Assembly (NCBI RefSeq): GCF_023374055.1
Contig: NZ_JAMBEP010000001.1
Location: forward strand, 744,001 to 808,000
Direction: 5' to 3'
From: Luteimonas galliterrae
Lineage (GTDB): Bacteria; Pseudomonadota; Gammaproteobacteria; Xanthomonadales; Xanthomonadaceae
Length of the DNA: 64,000 nucleotides
The notes below the pieces were generated by a model. It had not been told where the DNA came from. It did not search any database and was given only the letters and a program-made list of their open reading frames with translations. The translations under genes were made by a program, and so were the position numbers. This document shows, in pieces, positions 17,916 through 26,982 of this stretch. Positions within the stretch are counted from its first letter, which is position 1. The number at the start of each line of letters is the position of its first letter.

Positions 17916-20900
17916 GGCGATATTCCATACATCATCTGCATCGACAACCCCCAAAGATTCTGGACTTCGGTTTTGCAGTTATTTGTAATGACCCCATTGC
18001 CGTGTTCGTATTTCGATTGATTTAGCTCACGAAATGCTTTCATCACATACGGATCGAGCTTCGCATCTCCAACCTTGACAGCAAGCCCCTTAACCAAGGC
18101 TTCTGCAGCAGTTTTTCTATCGATCGCTTGATCTAGATTCCATCCTCTCAAGTTTGCATCGTTACCCCAGCTGTAAGTGTGCTCAAGAGAGCCATCTGGG
18201 TTCGTGGTAAACATGAAAGTATGTGTAAGCGGATTGTCAATTGAACGGGCCGAATCACCTAGTGCAGACAAATCCCTATTAACCACAAAAGTATCGAGCC
18301 CAAGCGGGTCAATCGCATTGACCGGATTTCCCGCAACATAGGTAAACGGGTTGATCCCTCCTGCCAACCCAATCGGATCGGTCTCCAAGTAGCGCCCCAA
18401 TCCAGGCACGAACGTCCGGTTGAGGTTGTACCAATTCCCCGTCTCGGCATCGAAATACTGCCCCGGGAACCCGAGATTGAGCCCGCCGATGCTGTCCAGC
18501 GTCACCGTGCGGTCGAACGCATAGTTGCTGGCCCGCCACACGGGGGCTTTGGCGGCGTTGGTCGCCAACTCCGGCCGCCCCAGATGGTCGTTGTGCAGGA
18601 AGGTCAGCTGGTTGCCGCGCACCATCGCGATCGGTTCGCCGCCCAGGCGCAGGTAGTGGGTCCAGCCCGGACCGTTCCAGTCGTACTCCGCCGCCAGCTG
18701 CCCGTCCAGGCCGTATACGAAACCCTTGGCCTTGGGGGCGCCCTGGCTCTTGTACGTCCGCTGGCCCAGCGCGTTGACCCAGTAGGTGGTTTGGATGCCA
18801 TCCTTGGTCGCGCTGCTCAACCGGTTGAACGCATCGTAGGTGTAAGTGGTCGCGCCTACCGAGGTGATGTGGCCGTTGGCGTTGTGCATAAACGTCTTGG
18901 CCCGCGGCCCGGTGATCGCGGTGAGCTTGTTGCTGGCCGGGGCGGTGGCGTAGCCATCCACCAGCCCGCCCCAGGTGTGGCTGGTGCGGTTGCCGGTTTT
19001 GTCGTATCCCAAGCTCTGGTTGGCGTTGGTGGCCGTGACCGAAGTCAGCCGCGATAGCTCGTCGTAGCCGTAGGTCTGCGTCAATGCCGCGTTGGCGCCG
19101 TTGGTGATCTTGGTGACCGCATCGTTGGCGTTGAACGCGTAGGTCAGGCTTTGCAGCACCGTGTTGGCGTTCATGGTGCTCAGGCCGAAGGTGCGTCCGT
19201 CCAAGTCGTGGTTGGTGCCGCGGGCCAGACCGTTGCCGTAATTCCAACCCGCCACCGGGCCGAACGGTTGGTAGGTCAGCGGGTCGGCCACCGTTTTCCA
19301 GGTATCGCCGATCTTGGCCCACAGTTCGGTCAGCTGGCCGTCGGCATAGGCATACGTGAAGGCGACCCCGCCGGAGTGGATGTGCCAGGTCAAACGGCCC
19401 TGGCCGTCGTAGGCGAAGGTCTGGTTGAAGGCGATGCCGCTGGCGCCGATCTTCTGCAACTGCGACAGCCGCCAGCCTTGGGGCGAGTAGGTGTAGTCCA
19501 GTTGGCCGTAGGGATCGGTGACCCGGCACAGCAGGCCCTTGCCGCCGGTGCAAGCATCGTAGGTAAAGCCGTGCACTTGCCCGGCCGCGGTGATGCCGGT
19601 CAAGCGGCCGAGTGTGTCGCTATAGGCATAGGTCGTGACCGTGCCATCCGCGCGGGTGAGCTGGGTGCGTTGCCCGGCCGCGTTGTAGGCGAACGAGTTG
19701 ACGCCGCTATCCGGGCTGGTCTGCTTCCACAACTGGCCGAAGCCGTCCAGGTCGTAGCGGGTGATCGCGTTGCGCGGATCGGTGACCTGGATCAGCTGGC
19801 CGCCGGGGTCATAGGCGAACTGGGTAATACCGGCTTTGGGATCGGTGGACTGGATCAGCTGGCCCAGCGCGTCGTAGGCCAGCGTGGTGGTCTTGTTCAA
19901 CGAATCAACGATCGTTTTGATGTTGCCGTTGGCATCGTAGGTGTAGCGCACGTTCTGGCCGGCGTTGCCGCGGCGGGCGCGGACCCGGCCCAGTTCGTCG
20001 TAGTCGATGAAGGTGCGCCAGGTGACCAGGACCTTGCGGGTGGGCTGCGGGTTGGGCGGGTCCATCTCGCAATCAGGCTGCGGGTGGCACAGGCCGGGTT
20101 CTTCGGCGTCGGACGCTTCGGGGGGCGCGAAGCCGTTCAAGGGCAGGTAATCGACGCCTTTTTCGATCTTGGTCGGGTTCCCGGCCAAGTCGTAGGTGAA
20201 GCGCTGGAAGGCGATGAAGTCGCTGCCCAGGCTGACATAGGCCGAGTGCTTGTCCGGCCGGGTGATGGTGACCAGGCGGTTATTGGTCTCGTAGGCGTAC
20301 GTGGTGGTCACGCCATCGGGCGCGGTCGTCTTGATCAGGCGCCCACGGTTGTCATAGGTGTGGTTCGTTGCGTGCCAAACCCCCAGGACAAAATGCGCTT
20401 CGACCAGCACTTTGCCGCGCGCATCGTAGGTGTAGCCGGTGACCGCGCCGTTGATCCCCGTCACTCGACCCGGCAGCCCGAGTCCGTTGTGCTGGGAATA
20501 GGTCACCGTGTGGCTCAGCTTGTTGCGCACCGCGATCAGGTTGCCCAGCGCGTCGTATTCTTGAGTGACCGCATCGCCATCGCCGGGCAGCGGGCCATCC
20601 ATGGTGGACGTTTTCAACAAGCCATTGGGATGCGTGGTGTAGCTGTAGGCGGTGGTGCGGACTTGGCCCGCGACGCCCTTGGCGCTGAGGTTGGTGGTCT
20701 TGACCTGGCTCAGGCGGCCGTTGGCGAAGTAAATGTAATCGGTCTGTCGGTAGCCGGTCACCGTCTCGCGGGTGATGCGGTTCTTGGCCGGATCCCACTG
20801 GTAGGTCGTGACCCGGGCGTACGGCGTGCCCGCGCCTTCAGTCTTCTTCAGCAACTGGCCCTTGGCGTTGTAGTCGGTGTCGGTGATGCCGTCGCCGAAG

Positions 20901-21586
20901 TCGGTGGCCTTGTCCTGGTAGCCGTTGGCGTCGTAGGTGATCTCGCGGTAGGTCGCGCCGGGACAATACAGAGAGGCTTGACCGGTCTCGGACTGCAGCT
21001 CGCCATGCTTGAATACGAACGCGGTTTTCTTGCCCAGCGGATTGGTGTGCTCGACATTGAGGATGCCCTCACCGCCAAAACCGTACACAAACGTGTGCTT
21101 GTCCGCGCCGCCGCTGTGCACGCTGCTGGTGGCGCGGTTGTAGTTGTCGTAGGTGAAGGTGGAATACCGCACGCCGTTATAGCTTTTGCCCGTCAGCGCG
21201 CCGGGATTGAACGGCAGTTCGTAGTGATAGGTAATCGTCGTAATCGGCGTGCCGGGCTGGGAAACGAACACCAGCTGGTGGATGCCCGGCGCCGAATTCC
21301 AGTAGCTGTAGGTGAACACGTTGCCGGCCGGATCGGTGACGCTGGTCAACAGATCGCCGGTCCAGCCGAACAGGACCTTGCGGCCGGAGGTGTGGCCGGC
21401 CTGGGTCAGCTTGCCGTCCGCGTACGTAAAGGCGATGCCGATGCCTTGCTGGTTTTTGAGGCTGGTGATCTGCCCGGCGGCATTGTAGGTCTCCAGGCTG
21501 TCGTCTTCGCCGTACAGGAGGTAGCCGCTACCGCTGGCCACGATCTTGGACACCGGCTGCTCCTTGGTTCTCGTACCAGGCCGCAC
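17912..21586 (-). CDS. Rhs/YD-repeat polymorphic toxin-like protein, main part (module 1)
   Basis: 1,224 codons in one frame. Dozens of YD repeats (for example [16 protein letters not shown]), then the Rhs core [35 protein letters not shown], after which the unique ~130-residue tip begins. The repeats should form the hollow shell that encloses the tip. The tip has THTFMF near its start and [11 protein letters not shown] near its end; a His followed much later by an NC-plus-E motif recalls circularly permuted NlpC/P60-type (LRAT-like) enzymes, but that is a guess. The N-terminus is in another frame (21528-22124), with the break near 21562, so the gene is damaged unless this is a sequencing error. 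Overlaps the immunity-like gene by ATGA. Confidence 0.85.
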   Translation of the reverse strand: MRPGTRTKEQPVSKIVASGSGYLLYGEDDSLETYNAAGQITSLKNQQGIGIAFTYADGKLTQAGHTSGRKVLFGWTGDLLTSVTDPAGNVFTYSYWNSAPGIHQLVFVSQPGTPITTITYHYELPFNPGALTGKSYNGVRYSTFTYDNYNRATSSVHSGGADKHTFVYGFGGEGILNVEHTNPLGKKTAFVFKHGELQSETGQASLYCPGATYREITYDANGYQDKATDFGDGITDTDYNAKGQLLKKTEGAGTPYARVTTYQWDPAKNRITRETVTGYRQTDYIYFANGRLSQVKTTNLSAKGVAGQVRTTAYSYTTHPNGLLKTSTMDGPLPGDGDAVTQEYDALGNLIAVRNKLSHTVTYSQHNGLGLPGRVTGINGAVTGYTYDARGKVLVEAHFVLGVWHATNHTYDNRGRLIKTTAPDGVTTTYAYETNNRLVTITRPDKHSAYVSLGSDFIAFQRFTYDLAGNPTKIEKGVDYLPLNGFAPPEASDAEEPGLCHPQPDCEMDPPNPQPTRKVLVTWRTFIDYDELGRVRARRGNAGQNVRYTYDANGNIKTIVDSLNKTTTLAYDALGQLIQSTDPKAGITQFAYDPGGQLIQVTDPRNAITRYDLDGFGQLWKQTSPDSGVNSFAYNAAGQRTQLTRADGTVTTYAYSDTLGRLTGITAAGQVHGFTYDACTGGKGLLCRVTDPYGQLDYTYSPQGWRLSQLQKIGASGIAFNQTFAYDGQGRLTWHIHSGGVAFTYAYADGQLTELWAKIGDTWKTVADPLTYQPFGPVAGWNYGNGLARGTNHDLDGRTFGLSTMNANTVLQSLTYAFNANDAVTKITNGANAALTQTYGYDELSRLTSVTATNANQSLGYDKTGNRTSHTWGGLVDGYATAPASNKLTAITGPRAKTFMHNANGHITSVGATTYTYDAFNRLSSATKDGIQTTYWVNALGQRTYKSQGAPKAKGFVYGLDGQLAAEYDWNGPGWTHYLRLGGEPIAMVRGNQLTFLHNDHLGRPELATNAAKAPVWRASNYAFDRTVTLDSIGGLNLGFPGQYFDAETGNWYNLNRTFVPGLGRYLETDPIGLAGGINPFTYVAGNPVNAIDPLGLDTFVVNRDLSALGDSARSIDNPLTHTFMFTTNPDGSLEHTYSWGNDANLRGWNLDQAIDRKTAAEALVKGLAVKVGDAKLDPYVMKAFRELNQSKYEHGNGVITNNCKTEVQNLWGLSMQMMYGISP

Positions 21587-22124
21587 TGGGTACGGCGTTG
21601 TAGACGTACTTCACCTTGCGGCCGTCGCTGCGGTAGGCGGTGATGATCTTGTTGTCCGGCGTCTTGGCGATGCGCAAATCGAAATTGCTCAGCCAGTAGT
21701 AGCCGAACAGGCCCTTCTGGTCCCAGTAGCGGTTGTAGGTGCGCTTGAGGAACAGCGGCATCTCGCCGGTGGAGACGAAGTCGGTCTCCGGTTCGATCTT
21801 GTTGCCGGTGGACGGGAGGATGGGATTGCCCAGGCCGCAGTCTTTTTGGGCGGCGTCTTGGGCGCCTTGGGCCACGTCGCCTGGGTTGCCGACGAAGGCA
21901 TCTGAGCCGTGATTGAAGCCATCGATGACGGGTTGATCCCGGTTTGCACTGACAAAAAGTCCGCTCGGCCATTCGCCAACGGTATTCCCTGGATAAGGCC
22001 ATTCACCATGTGACGTGACCTTGGGCAAATCTTGTGCTTGTTCTGCACAAACTAATGCCGGCAACAAAAGCATTGCCGTGAAAAGCCCCCATGCGATGCG
22101 TCGGGGCTCCGATAGACACTTCAT
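21528..22124 (-). CDS. N-terminal part of the module 1 Rhs protein (frameshifted from the rest)
   Basis: 198 codons from ATG 22124, with AGGAAG upstream. It has a Sec signal peptide ([27 protein letters not shown]) and the entry to the Rhs shell: [24 protein letters not shown], then [17 protein letters not shown]. The frame ends after [16 protein letters not shown]. Removing one base in the GG at about 21562-21563 would read [17 protein letters not shown] and continue into the frame of 17912-21586, so the two ORFs are one gene. The signal peptide suggests export rather than loading by VgrG/PAAR of a type VI system; no PAAR motif seen. Confidence 0.85.
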   Translation of the reverse strand: MKCLSEPRRIAWGLFTAMLLLPALVCAEQAQDLPKVTSHGEWPYPGNTVGEWPSGLFVSANRDQPVIDGFNHGSDAFVGNPGDVAQGAQDAAQKDCGLGNPILPSTGNKIEPETDFVSTGEMPLFLKRTYNRYWDQKGLFGYYWLSNFDLRIAKTPDNKIITAYRSDGRKVKYVYNAVPSAAWYENQGAAGVQDRGQR

Positions 22125-22228
22125 GTGTACTTCCTGAGTGAAATTACAGGCATTGCGTCCTGCTCGCCTCCCCGATACGGATCGCATCCCACGACCACGT
22201 CTGTGGAATGCGATGCGGGTTCAAAGAC

Positions 22229-22257
22229 GAAAAAGGCCGCCAATGGCGGCCTTTCGA
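22229..22257 (-). terminator. Rho-independent terminator after the GNAT-like gene
   Basis: On the minus strand AAAGGCCGCC / GGCGGCCTTT forms a 10-bp stem with loop ATT, followed by TTTTTCGTC. It lies 125 bp downstream of the stop at 22382 and before the Rhs start. The rest of 22125-22381 shows no gene. Confidence 0.8.
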
Positions 22258-22381
22258 AATTCAGTGATACGAGATCAATTTCCGATATGCGATAGGAGTC
22301 GCATTTATCTCAGCACTTCCAAGCTCAACCGATTCTCAGCGCCTGTCGGCCACACAGATCGATCAGCTTGAACATCTTCGC

Positions 22382-22885
22382 TCACTCGTCCGGAATTTCG
22401 CGGTTCGAGAAGTAGGCTTTCCAGAACGGGTATTCGTCCGCGAGCCACTGGCGCAACGCGCGGTACGTCTTGGCGTAGTAGCCTGCTTCGTAAGCGCTCG
22501 GCGTGACCCACCAGCTGACATCGACGTCGTAGCGCAGCAATTCGTCGTCGAGCTGCGTGCGCCGTCCCATCGGGTACAGGTAGCAGCAGCCGAGATAGCC
22601 GCCTTCGTCGTCCCGCAGGACATACGTGAACGACTCGCGCTCGCGGAACTCGAGCTCGTGCCAGACCAGGTCGACGTAGTTGAAGTCTTCTGTCACGGCT
22701 TCGGCCGGCCATCCTCCACCTCTCGTCCTGCGGATCAGCGCCAGGCTCGCATTGATGCCGCGGACATCGTCCTGGAGGTCGTCCCGCGTGATCGCCGTGG
22801 CCACGATCCCTTCGCCGGCCAGGCGGAGCGGCGGGGAAAAGTCGGCGGGCATGTCGAGCCGCTTGGTCAGCAGACGGTAATCCAT
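22382..22885 (-). CDS. GNAT-like N-acetyltransferase family protein
   Basis: 167 aa. The order ESFTYVLRDDEGGYLGCCYLYPMG (two strands) followed by DVSWWVTPSAYEAGYYAKTYRALRQWL matches the strand-strand-helix core of GNAT acetyltransferases, although the classical Q/RxxGxG/A loop is weak (TPSAYEAG). Substrate unknown. A 13-codon copy of its 3' end lies at 9795-9836, at the other edge of the Rhs island. It has its own terminator at 22229-22257 and is separated from the GH47 gene upstream by 40 bp. Confidence 0.65.
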   Translation of the reverse strand: MDYRLLTKRLDMPADFSPPLRLAGEGIVATAITRDDLQDDVRGINASLALIRRTRGGGWPAEAVTEDFNYVDLVWHELEFRERESFTYVLRDDEGGYLGCCYLYPMGRRTQLDDELLRYDVDVSWWVTPSAYEAGYYAKTYRALRQWLADEYPFWKAYFSNREIPDE

Positions 22886-22925
22886 CGGTCCCTCCAGTAT
22901 TGGCGATAGAAGCGGCGTTGCCGGC

Positions 22926-24317
22926 TCACTGTTTGGGCTGAACGCTCGCGCGGCGCAGCGGATGCGCTTCGGTATTGAAAACGATGCCGTCGAAATCCAA
23001 CGCCTTCGGCGATGCGAACAGCAGGTAGTAGTACTTGAAGGTCTCGGCGAACAGGAAACTCTCCATCGAATCGTCCTTCTCCATCGTTCGCACGTCTTTC
23101 AAGGCCGCGTAGCCATGCTCCGTGCGGCAATGGCGCACGAAATCCTCGAAGAATTCGCGGCCCATCTCGCGGTACTTCGCGTCGCCGGTGAAGTGGTGGA
23201 GGTAATAGGCCGATTCGACGATTTCCGGGCGCAGGTGATAGCTGCCGGAGGTGACTTTCATGGCGACGTAGTCGAGCGATTCGGGCTCGATGCCGTGCAG
23301 CCGCCACATCTTCAACCCGGAATCCTGCAGCCGGCGCGCCCGCGGCAGATCGCCGCCCAAAGCGAGCAGCGCCGGCATGAAGGCGTCCAAGGCGCCGTAA
23401 CGCGTCGTGGTGCGCTTGCCGGTGTTCATGTCCGCGCGGCCGTACCAAAGCTCGCCGTCGCGCACTTCGTCGGCCAGATAGCGGTTCACGGCCGGGATGC
23501 TGTCGTCCCACATCTTCTTGCATTCGGCGTCGCCGAACAGCAGCCAGCATTTGTAGAGGTATTCGTAGTACGAATCGATGCCGCCGCCGATATGGCTGTC
23601 GCTGCGCGTCCAATCGCCGGTTTCGACGTCGATGGCCGCGCCGACCAGCCCGATCTTGGAACGCCGCTTGTAGGTTTCGACCAGGGCCCGCTTGGCTTTT
23701 TCGTAATAGACCGGGTCGCCGGTCAGCTTGCTCAGGCTGCCGAACTCGATCAGCAACGTGCCCGTCTCCGCCGGATTGCTCACTTTTCCTTTCACCTGGC
23801 CCGTGCGCAGGTTGACGTGCGTGTAAGGCAGGCCGGTCTTGGAACCGAACACGGGCAGCAGGCGCTTGCCCAGGTCTTCGGCAAGCTTGAGCAGCCGCTC
23901 GTCGCCGGTCAGCTGGTAGGCGGACAGCAATCCGCCGAGCAGGCGGATGGTGACTTCGAAATTCTGCACGTACAGGTCGCGGTCGAAGGACAGCTTGGCG
24001 ATGATCAATTCGCGCGCTTCCTTGGCTTCTGCGTCCAAGCCCATCAGGATCAGCGTGTCCAACGCGTCCACCGGCGACATCAGCAAGGATTGCTCGTACC
24101 AGTCGCGCGCGCCCTTGCTGAGGGGCTTCAGGTCGTCGTGGCCCCAGGCGTAGCGCTTGTAGCCCTGCCAGGCGTGCTGGGTTTCGGCTTTGACGCGCTG
24201 CGCCAGCGTCGCGGCTTCCGCATCGGTCATCGGGCCTTTCGAGTCCGCCGCCTGCGCCGGCGACGGCAGGAAGGCCAGCGCAAGCGCGGTCAGCGTGATG
24301 GATAGGAGGGCTCTCAT
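22926..24317 (-). CDS. GH47-family alpha-1,2-mannosidase, secreted
   Basis: 463 aa with a Sec signal peptide (MRALLSITLTALALAFLPSPAQA). The (alpha/alpha)7 barrel of class I mannosidases is visible in order: WQGYKRYAWGHDDLKPLS, LLMSPVDALDTLILMGL, VNLRTGQVKGKVSNPAETGTL, LRPEIVESAYYLHHFTG, SFLFAETFKYYYLLF and finally VFNTEAHPL, whose Thr binds the catalytic calcium in this family. GH47 enzymes cut alpha-1,2-linked mannose from high-mannose glycans with inversion; they are common in eukaryotes and less so in bacteria. Last gene of the mannose cluster, 7 bp after the beta-mannosidase gene. Confidence 0.9.
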   Translation of the reverse strand: MRALLSITLTALALAFLPSPAQAADSKGPMTDAEAATLAQRVKAETQHAWQGYKRYAWGHDDLKPLSKGARDWYEQSLLMSPVDALDTLILMGLDAEAKEARELIIAKLSFDRDLYVQNFEVTIRLLGGLLSAYQLTGDERLLKLAEDLGKRLLPVFGSKTGLPYTHVNLRTGQVKGKVSNPAETGTLLIEFGSLSKLTGDPVYYEKAKRALVETYKRRSKIGLVGAAIDVETGDWTRSDSHIGGGIDSYYEYLYKCWLLFGDAECKKMWDDSIPAVNRYLADEVRDGELWYGRADMNTGKRTTTRYGALDAFMPALLALGGDLPRARRLQDSGLKMWRLHGIEPESLDYVAMKVTSGSYHLRPEIVESAYYLHHFTGDAKYREMGREFFEDFVRHCRTEHGYAALKDVRTMEKDDSMESFLFAETFKYYYLLFASPKALDFDGIVFNTEAHPLRRASVQPKQ

Positions 24318-24324
24318 CGGGATA

Positions 24325-26958
24325 TCACCTCTGTTGTGGCCTTAACCAGCGCAGTTTCATGGAGCGACGCAGTTCTTCCGCGCCGGCTTTCGAGCGCACG
24401 CGCAACGCGACGGTTTCGCCGGGCAGCAAGGTCAGCGCGTTGTCCGACACTTCGGCATCCGTATCGCCGAATTCGACCCACACTGCGCGCGCGAGAGCGA
24501 GTGCGCGGAGTTCGAGCCGGTACTCGCCGTCGTCGCGCCGCAACGTCGCGCGCAGGCCCGGATCGGGCAAATCCAGCGACTTGGCCGCCTCGAAATAGAC
24601 CAGGCGGCGCGAAACCGGAGCGCCGTTCACCGACAACTCGAAAACGGCCACCGTTCGCTTCGGGTCCGCGCCCTGCAGCAAGTCCGCGTCCGCGTAGTCG
24701 CCCGCCGGCGTCGCTGCCAGCGGCGCCAATACGACCGTTCTGTGTTCGTCGCGGTGCGTCTTGCCGTCTACGTCCAGTACGCGAATGCGCAATTGCGCAT
24801 CGACCGGTTCGGTCTTGTCGGAAACCAGCATTACCGCAGTCCTGCCGCGATGGCGCAGCGCAGCGACCGCCAAGTCGGCATAGAAACGCCGCGCATGGAA
24901 ATGCAGCGGCTTCCAGCGGCCGTAGTAGTCGATGCTGGACCACGACGCCCCCGGCCAGACATCGTTCAGCTGCCAATACAACGAACCCATCGTGCGTGGG
25001 CGCGAGGCACGATGGTGCAATGCGGCCAGTTCGATGCCCTCGGCCTGCATTACTTGGCTGAGATAGACGAAATCCTCGAAATCCCGCGGTTCGCCGTAGC
25101 CGGCGCGGATGTAGTGCAGCAGGCGCTGGTTGCCGTCGCCGGCCAGGAATTTCTGGTGGGCCCGGACGACCGGCGCGTCGATTCGCAGGTCGCTCGGTTG
25201 CGCGAAGCTGCGGATGGTCGCCATCGACGGCCAGGCCTGCAGGCCGTACTCGGACATGAAGCGCGGCGTCTCGTCGAGATAATTCTCCAACGGTTCGGAG
25301 CCCGCCCATACCCCCCAGTAGTGCTTGTCGCCGTGGTCGGAATCGTTGCTGCGTCCATCGAGGTCGTTGCTGGGCGAACTGGACCAGTAAGGCACGCCGC
25401 CGCCCTCCTCCGCCACGATCTCGCGCAAATCATTGCCGAACAACTGCACGTAGCCGTCCCAAACCTTGCGGGCGAACGCGGGCGCCTCCGCGGTCAGCTT
25501 CTTGCCCTGGCCCCAATCCTTCCAGGCGGTTTCTTCCTCGTTGTTGCCGCACCACAACGCGATGCTGGGATGGTGGCGCAAGCGCCGCACCTGGTCGCGC
25601 GCTTCGGCGCGGACGTTGGCGCGGAACGCCGCATCGTAACCGGGCTGCATGCCGCCGCCGAACATGAAGTCCTGCCAGACCAACAGACCCAATTCGTCGG
25701 CCAGATCGAAGAAGGCATCGCTTTCGTAATAACCGCCGCCCCAGTTGCGGATCATGTTCATGTTCGCGTCGCGCGCCGATTCCAGCACGCGGCGCAATTG
25801 CGCCTGCGTCACGCGCGCGGGGAAAGCATCGAGCGGAATCGCATTGGCGCCCTTGGCGAAGATCGGGATGCCGTTGACGACGAAGGCGAAGCCCCGGCCC
25901 CACCGGTCCTTGTCGCGGCGCAGCTCGATGCTGCGCAGGCCGGTGCGGCGGCCGGATTGCGCTGCCGAGCCGTCGGCGCCCACGATTCTCGCGGTAAACC
26001 GGTATAGCGCCTGTTCGCCGTAACCGGCCGGATACCAGCGCCTGGGGCGTTCGATGCTCACGGGGAGCGATGTCCGGTTGCTGCCCGGCGCGAGCGTCAC
26101 CCGTTGCTTCGCGGCGGATATCGTTTTGCCGTCGGGATCGAGGTATTCGATTTCCAGCGTGGCTTCCTGCGCGCTATCGGCCTGGATCCGCAACTCGGCG
26201 GACAGCTCGGCCCGCTCGCTATCCACGTGCGATTGCCGGATGTGCAGTTCGTCGATACGCAAACCATCCCAGCTTTCCAGGCGCAGCGGCCGCCAGATGC
26301 CGGCGGTCACGTAGCGCGGCCCCCAATCCCAACCGTAGTGGTAGCCGGGCTTGCGCGCGAAATTGGCCGTCATCGCGTCCTTCGGCTCGTCGCCGTAGGG
26401 CGACGGGTAATTGCCGGCGATCTTGTGCGGCATCGCCTGCACCCGGGGCAGCAGTCGCCGGATCGGCGAATGGAACACCACCCGCAATTCGTTGCCGCGC
26501 GCCGACAAAACGCCCTGCACCGGAATGCGCCACGTGCGATGGCTGTTGTCGGCCGAAAGCAGCTTCTTGCCGTTGAGGTGGACGTCGGCGAACGTGTCCA
26601 GGCCTTCGAAAACCAGTTCGGCGTGCTTGCGGCCGAGCGTGGCCTGGTCCACGTCGAATTCGGTGCGGTACTCCCATTCTGCGAGGCCGATCCATTGCAG
26701 GCCCGCTTCCGGCGCGCCGGCGTAGGGATCGGCGATCAGTCCGTTCGCCAGCAGGTCGGTATGCACGCTGCCCGGTACCCTGGCCGGATGCCACTCCGCC
26801 GCCTTCGCATGCGCGGCCGCGACCGTATCGTTCGGCGACAGGCGGAACTGCCAGCCGCTATCGAGCGCGCGCGATACGGGCGATGCCGTCGCTGCGGCGG
26901 TCCAGGCCATGGCGAAAACCGCAAGCCAAATGCGCAAAGAATGCCGCCATGCGTGCAT
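24325..26958 (-). CDS. GH2-family beta-mannosidase, secreted
   Basis: 877 aa with a signal peptide (about 1-25, ending ATAS). The domain order is that of GH2 beta-mannosidases: sugar-binding jelly roll (SGWQFRLSPN, VPGSVHTDLLANGLI, EWEYRTEF), Ig-like domain, then the TIM barrel with the acid/base Glu in WCGNNEEE and the nucleophile Glu in FMSEYGLQAWP, and C-terminal beta domains. It would remove the beta-1,4-linked core mannose left after alpha-mannosidases act. 24 bp after the epimerase gene and 7 bp before GH47, so part of one transcript. Confidence 0.94.
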   Translation of the reverse strand: MHAWRHSLRIWLAVFAMAWTAAATASPVSRALDSGWQFRLSPNDTVAAAHAKAAEWHPARVPGSVHTDLLANGLIADPYAGAPEAGLQWIGLAEWEYRTEFDVDQATLGRKHAELVFEGLDTFADVHLNGKKLLSADNSHRTWRIPVQGVLSARGNELRVVFHSPIRRLLPRVQAMPHKIAGNYPSPYGDEPKDAMTANFARKPGYHYGWDWGPRYVTAGIWRPLRLESWDGLRIDELHIRQSHVDSERAELSAELRIQADSAQEATLEIEYLDPDGKTISAAKQRVTLAPGSNRTSLPVSIERPRRWYPAGYGEQALYRFTARIVGADGSAAQSGRRTGLRSIELRRDKDRWGRGFAFVVNGIPIFAKGANAIPLDAFPARVTQAQLRRVLESARDANMNMIRNWGGGYYESDAFFDLADELGLLVWQDFMFGGGMQPGYDAAFRANVRAEARDQVRRLRHHPSIALWCGNNEEETAWKDWGQGKKLTAEAPAFARKVWDGYVQLFGNDLREIVAEEGGGVPYWSSSPSNDLDGRSNDSDHGDKHYWGVWAGSEPLENYLDETPRFMSEYGLQAWPSMATIRSFAQPSDLRIDAPVVRAHQKFLAGDGNQRLLHYIRAGYGEPRDFEDFVYLSQVMQAEGIELAALHHRASRPRTMGSLYWQLNDVWPGASWSSIDYYGRWKPLHFHARRFYADLAVAALRHRGRTAVMLVSDKTEPVDAQLRIRVLDVDGKTHRDEHRTVVLAPLAATPAGDYADADLLQGADPKRTVAVFELSVNGAPVSRRLVYFEAAKSLDLPDPGLRATLRRDDGEYRLELRALALARAVWVEFGDTDAEVSDNALTLLPGETVALRVRSKAGAEELRRSMKLRWLRPQQR

Positions 26959-26982
26959 CGCAGATCGGCTCCTCGGCGGCGG

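Noticed and set aside
17554-17928. 124-codon minus-strand frame overlapping the module 1 immunity-like gene
   Set aside because: Frame shadow of the 91-aa membrane protein; only its final residues (RGWR, stop) belong to the lost fifth tip.
19151-21643. 830-codon open frame on the plus strand opposite the Rhs gene
   Set aside because: It mirrors the YD repeats in another frame, has a repetitive Gly/Val/Arg composition without domains, and depends on the high GC of the Rhs gene; treated as a shadow.
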